This document shows positions 61,915-64,000 of a stretch of 64,000 nucleotides of DNA, in pieces. The translations under genes and the position numbers were made by a program. How positions within the stretch are numbered: position 1 is the first letter of the stretch; each line of letters starts with the position of its first letter. Source of the DNA: JBBAFM01 sp041655415 (GTDB lineage Bacteria; Bacillota; Clostridia; Peptostreptococcales; JAAYPU01); NCBI GenBank assembly GCA_964429195.1, contig CAYSBC010000001.1, positions 1 through 64,000 on the forward strand, given 5' to 3'. The notes below the pieces were generated by a model that saw only the letters and a program-made list of their open reading frames with translations, was not told the DNA's origin and made no database searches.

Positions 61915-63966
61915 ATGAATATTAGTTTCATTCTTTTGGCACTTATTTTAATACCTGCTTCATCGCTGTTAACATTCTCTTCCCGTAAATTCAGGGGGCC
62001 TGCTATAGAAAAGATCTCCTTAGCATCGCTGACTCTTGTCTTTCTTCTTGTTTGCTATCTTTATCCTTACGTCAGGGAAGGTACCATTTATTTTCAATTT
62101 CCAAATCTCATGGGTACCGGCCTTTATTTAAAATTGAATATGCTAAGATACACGCTTGTATTCATCACTTCGTTTATATGGATCATCACTTATCTTTATT
62201 CTACTCATTATATTATTAGCTATAAGAATAAGAGAAGGTATTTTTTCTTTCTTATGGTTACATTCCCTACTACACTGGGCTTTTTTATGTCGGATAATAT
62301 TCTTAATTTATTTACCTTCTTTGAGCTCATGACCGTAGCGTCTTATTTTCTGGTCATTCATGATGAAGACAACTATACCCATAAAGCTGGGTTTATTTAT
62401 ATTATCATGTCTATCGGTGGCGGCTTGGTACAACTTATGGGGATATTTTTGCTGTACAACTACACTTCAACGCTGATGTTAAGTGAAATCCCCATAGCTA
62501 TGGAAGCGTTGGGCACAATCAAATATGTTATTTCCATACCTATTATTATAGGTTTCGGAGTCAAAGCCTGTATGTTTCCTTTACATGTATGGCTCCCAAA
62601 GGTTTATTCACCTGCACCGTCGCCAGCCACATCCATATTCTCGGCCATCCTAACCAAGACTGGAATCTTTGGCATCTTCCTCGTATTGCAGTTCACAAAT
62701 TTTGATATAAACCTTTCATTTTTTATCGCTACAACCGGACTTATCAATATGTTTTTAGGAGGATTATTAGCTTTACATCAAAGAAACATCAAGAAAACCT
62801 TTGCATATAGCAGTATGAGTCAAATCGGTTATATTCTTCTTTCGATAAGTATCATCGGTATTCTTGGTGAGCATGGTTCAAGTGCCTATTATGCCAGTAT
62901 CTTTCATATGGTGACTCATGCTTTAACAAAAACCATTATTTTCTTAGGTTGTGGTGTCATCATTTATACCGTTGGCGATATGAGCTTAAACAATATCCGT
63001 GGATTCGGCCAGAAAAAGGCCCTTTATAAGATAACTTTTTTAATAGGTTTATTAGGAACAGCGGCTATCCCAGGATTTAGCGGTTTTATAAGCAAAAACA
63101 TGATTCATCATGCTGTAGCTGAGGCCACTTCTATGTTCAGCCCTGGCATAGCTTTACTCGTAGAAATCATCTTTTTTATAAGCAGCGCCTTTACTGTTGC
63201 TTACAGTATAAAAATATATAAAACCATATTTATTGAAAAATATAATGCTTCATCCTATAAAATTGAAAAGTCATTTTTGAGATATTCTGTATATCCTATG
63301 TTGCTTGTAAGTGTTTTTGTTGTTCTGCTAGGCATTAAGCCCCAGTTATTTTTTGATTTTATAGGTTACAAAGATGCATCTATGCATTTTTATACCTCTT
63401 ATACTTTAACGAGTACGGTTTATATATGTATTACGGGTCTCATCATCTATTATTTTTATATCAGGAAAAAATTAAAGGTCTACATTGATATCAATGACTA
63501 TTACTTTGTTAATCCTACCCACGGTTGGTTTGACTTAGAAAGGGACTTTTATTTGCCCTTATTAAACTTTTTGTTTATTTATGTAACAGCCATCTTCTCA
63601 TTTATCGATAATTTTATCGTCGATATTGTGACGGGTATCAATTCTTTCTTCCGTTATCTTGGTTCTGTACAATTTCGCAACGATGTAAGCAATCTTTACT
63701 ATTCTGCAAAAAACAGAAAGCTTGCTGATAAATCATCTGACTTGAATAAACATGCTAAAGACATATCGAAGAATTATTTAGGGGAAAAGTCCGTTAATTT
63801 AAGAACTCTATTGAAACATTCCCAGTCTGAATCTCACCCTAGTAACCGTTGGCTAGCTATTGAACGCATCTATTCAAAGCTGCCTAGTACGAAGTATTCT
63901 TTAATTTTTTATGCGCTCCTACACGGTACCCTTTTTATAACCTTGTACATTATCCTCCTTCGTTAA
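61915..63966 (+). CDS. NuoL/MrpA-like proton-conducting membrane subunit
   Basis: 683 aa from ATG 61915 (AAAGGAGG upstream); the frame is open to 61888. About 16 helices. Antiporter core with Glu in FTFFELMTVASYF, Lys in GFGVKACMFPLHVWLPKVYSPAP, Lys in HQRNIKKTFAYSSMSQIG and Lys in SGFISKNMIHH, then a C-terminal extension (about 500-683) with a helix pair, a polar linker (SAKNRKLADKSSDLNKHAK) and a last helix, similar in plan to the lateral arm of NuoL. Starts 16 bases after the previous gene stop. No catalytic or other Mrp/Nuo subunit is visible before the window ends. Confidence 0.88.
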   Translation: MNISFILLALILIPASSLLTFSSRKFRGPAIEKISLASLTLVFLLVCYLYPYVREGTIYFQFPNLMGTGLYLKLNMLRYTLVFITSFIWIITYLYSTHYIISYKNKRRYFFFLMVTFPTTLGFFMSDNILNLFTFFELMTVASYFLVIHDEDNYTHKAGFIYIIMSIGGGLVQLMGIFLLYNYTSTLMLSEIPIAMEALGTIKYVISIPIIIGFGVKACMFPLHVWLPKVYSPAPSPATSIFSAILTKTGIFGIFLVLQFTNFDINLSFFIATTGLINMFLGGLLALHQRNIKKTFAYSSMSQIGYILLSISIIGILGEHGSSAYYASIFHMVTHALTKTIIFLGCGVIIYTVGDMSLNNIRGFGQKKALYKITFLIGLLGTAAIPGFSGFISKNMIHHAVAEATSMFSPGIALLVEIIFFISSAFTVAYSIKIYKTIFIEKYNASSYKIEKSFLRYSVYPMLLVSVFVVLLGIKPQLFFDFIGYKDASMHFYTSYTLTSTVYICITGLIIYYFYIRKKLKVYIDINDYYFVNPTHGWFDLERDFYLPLLNFLFIYVTAIFSFIDNFIVDIVTGINSFFRYLGSVQFRNDVSNLYYSAKNRKLADKSSDLNKHAKDISKNYLGEKSVNLRTLLKHSQSESHPSNRWLAIERIYSKLPSTKYSLIFYALLHGTLFITLYIILLR

Positions 63967-64000
63967 ACGACAAATATCTACAAAAAATATTTAGGGGCTA

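Noticed and set aside
1..64000. tRNA, rRNA, CRISPR, prophage or IS elements
   Set aside because: No T-loop/anticodon arrangement, spaced direct repeats, transposase, integrase or phage genes were recognised on either strand.

Overview
The window reads as one contiguous chromosomal segment of a low-G+C, Gram-positive, probably endospore-forming member of the Clostridia. The reasons are AT-rich intergenic DNA, strong GGAGG-type ribosome sites, spoVG preceded by a sigma-H-like promoter, the runs spoVG-glmU-prs-pth-mfd-prsA and secA-prfB-tex, a parvulin lipoprotein, CsaB/TagA wall-polymer genes and an EndoA (MazF) toxin-antitoxin pair beside acpS-nnr. I see no rRNA, tRNA, IS element, prophage or CRISPR array. 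The content is mostly housekeeping, most of it on the minus strand.

Layout. 1-3.7 kb: 3'-truncated ilvE, then a small type IV pilus remnant (prepilin peptidase, PilM-like, PilN/PilO-like). 3.8-8.6 kb: uvrB-uvrA excision repair operon. 8.7-9.4 kb: an unrecognised plus-strand gene. 9.5-15.2 kb: ftsE-ftsX-M23 hydrolase, recJ and an S41 processing peptidase. 15.4-16.0 kb: 5-formyl-THF cyclo-ligase. 16.0-23.3 kb: a ten-gene Tad (Flp-type pilus/secretion) operon that includes two very small genes (52 and 48 codons) easily missed by gene callers. 23.5-29.0 kb: PrcB-domain protein, YitT, TagA, CsaB and DUF5693 (cell-surface polymer block). 29.1-32.3 kb: acpS, nnr, EndoAI/EndoA with its own consensus promoter, and a secreted protein. 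32.6-35.4 kb: ilvD and a lipoprotein. 35.5-39.0 kb: addA without adjacent addB. 39.2-41.2 kb: gpmI and a hotdog thioesterase. 41.2-49.3 kb: prsA, mfd, pth, prs, glmU, spoVG. 49.6-51.0 kb: murC. 51.0-60.3 kb: lysC, secA, prfB (with a +1 programmed frameshift), tex, a HAD phosphatase and an amidohydrolase, apparently one operon. 60.4-64.0 kb: two tandem Mrp/Nuo-type proton-conducting membrane subunits reaching the window edge.

The most unusual part is the Tad locus. Its secretion ATPase has Ala in place of the last Gly of the P-loop, two CpaE/TadZ-like proteins lack the P-loop lysine, the four small N-terminally anchored proteins at its end have no recognisable Flp prepilin cleavage motif, and no TadV peptidase or TadG lies within it. 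The only prepilin peptidase in the window is 13 kb away beside PilM/PilN. Other points of note are the prfB frameshift, an SPY instead of SPF stop-recognition tripeptide in RF2, a candidate autoregulatory operator for the EndoAI/EndoA pair, and a 9-bp inverted repeat in the ilvD leader.
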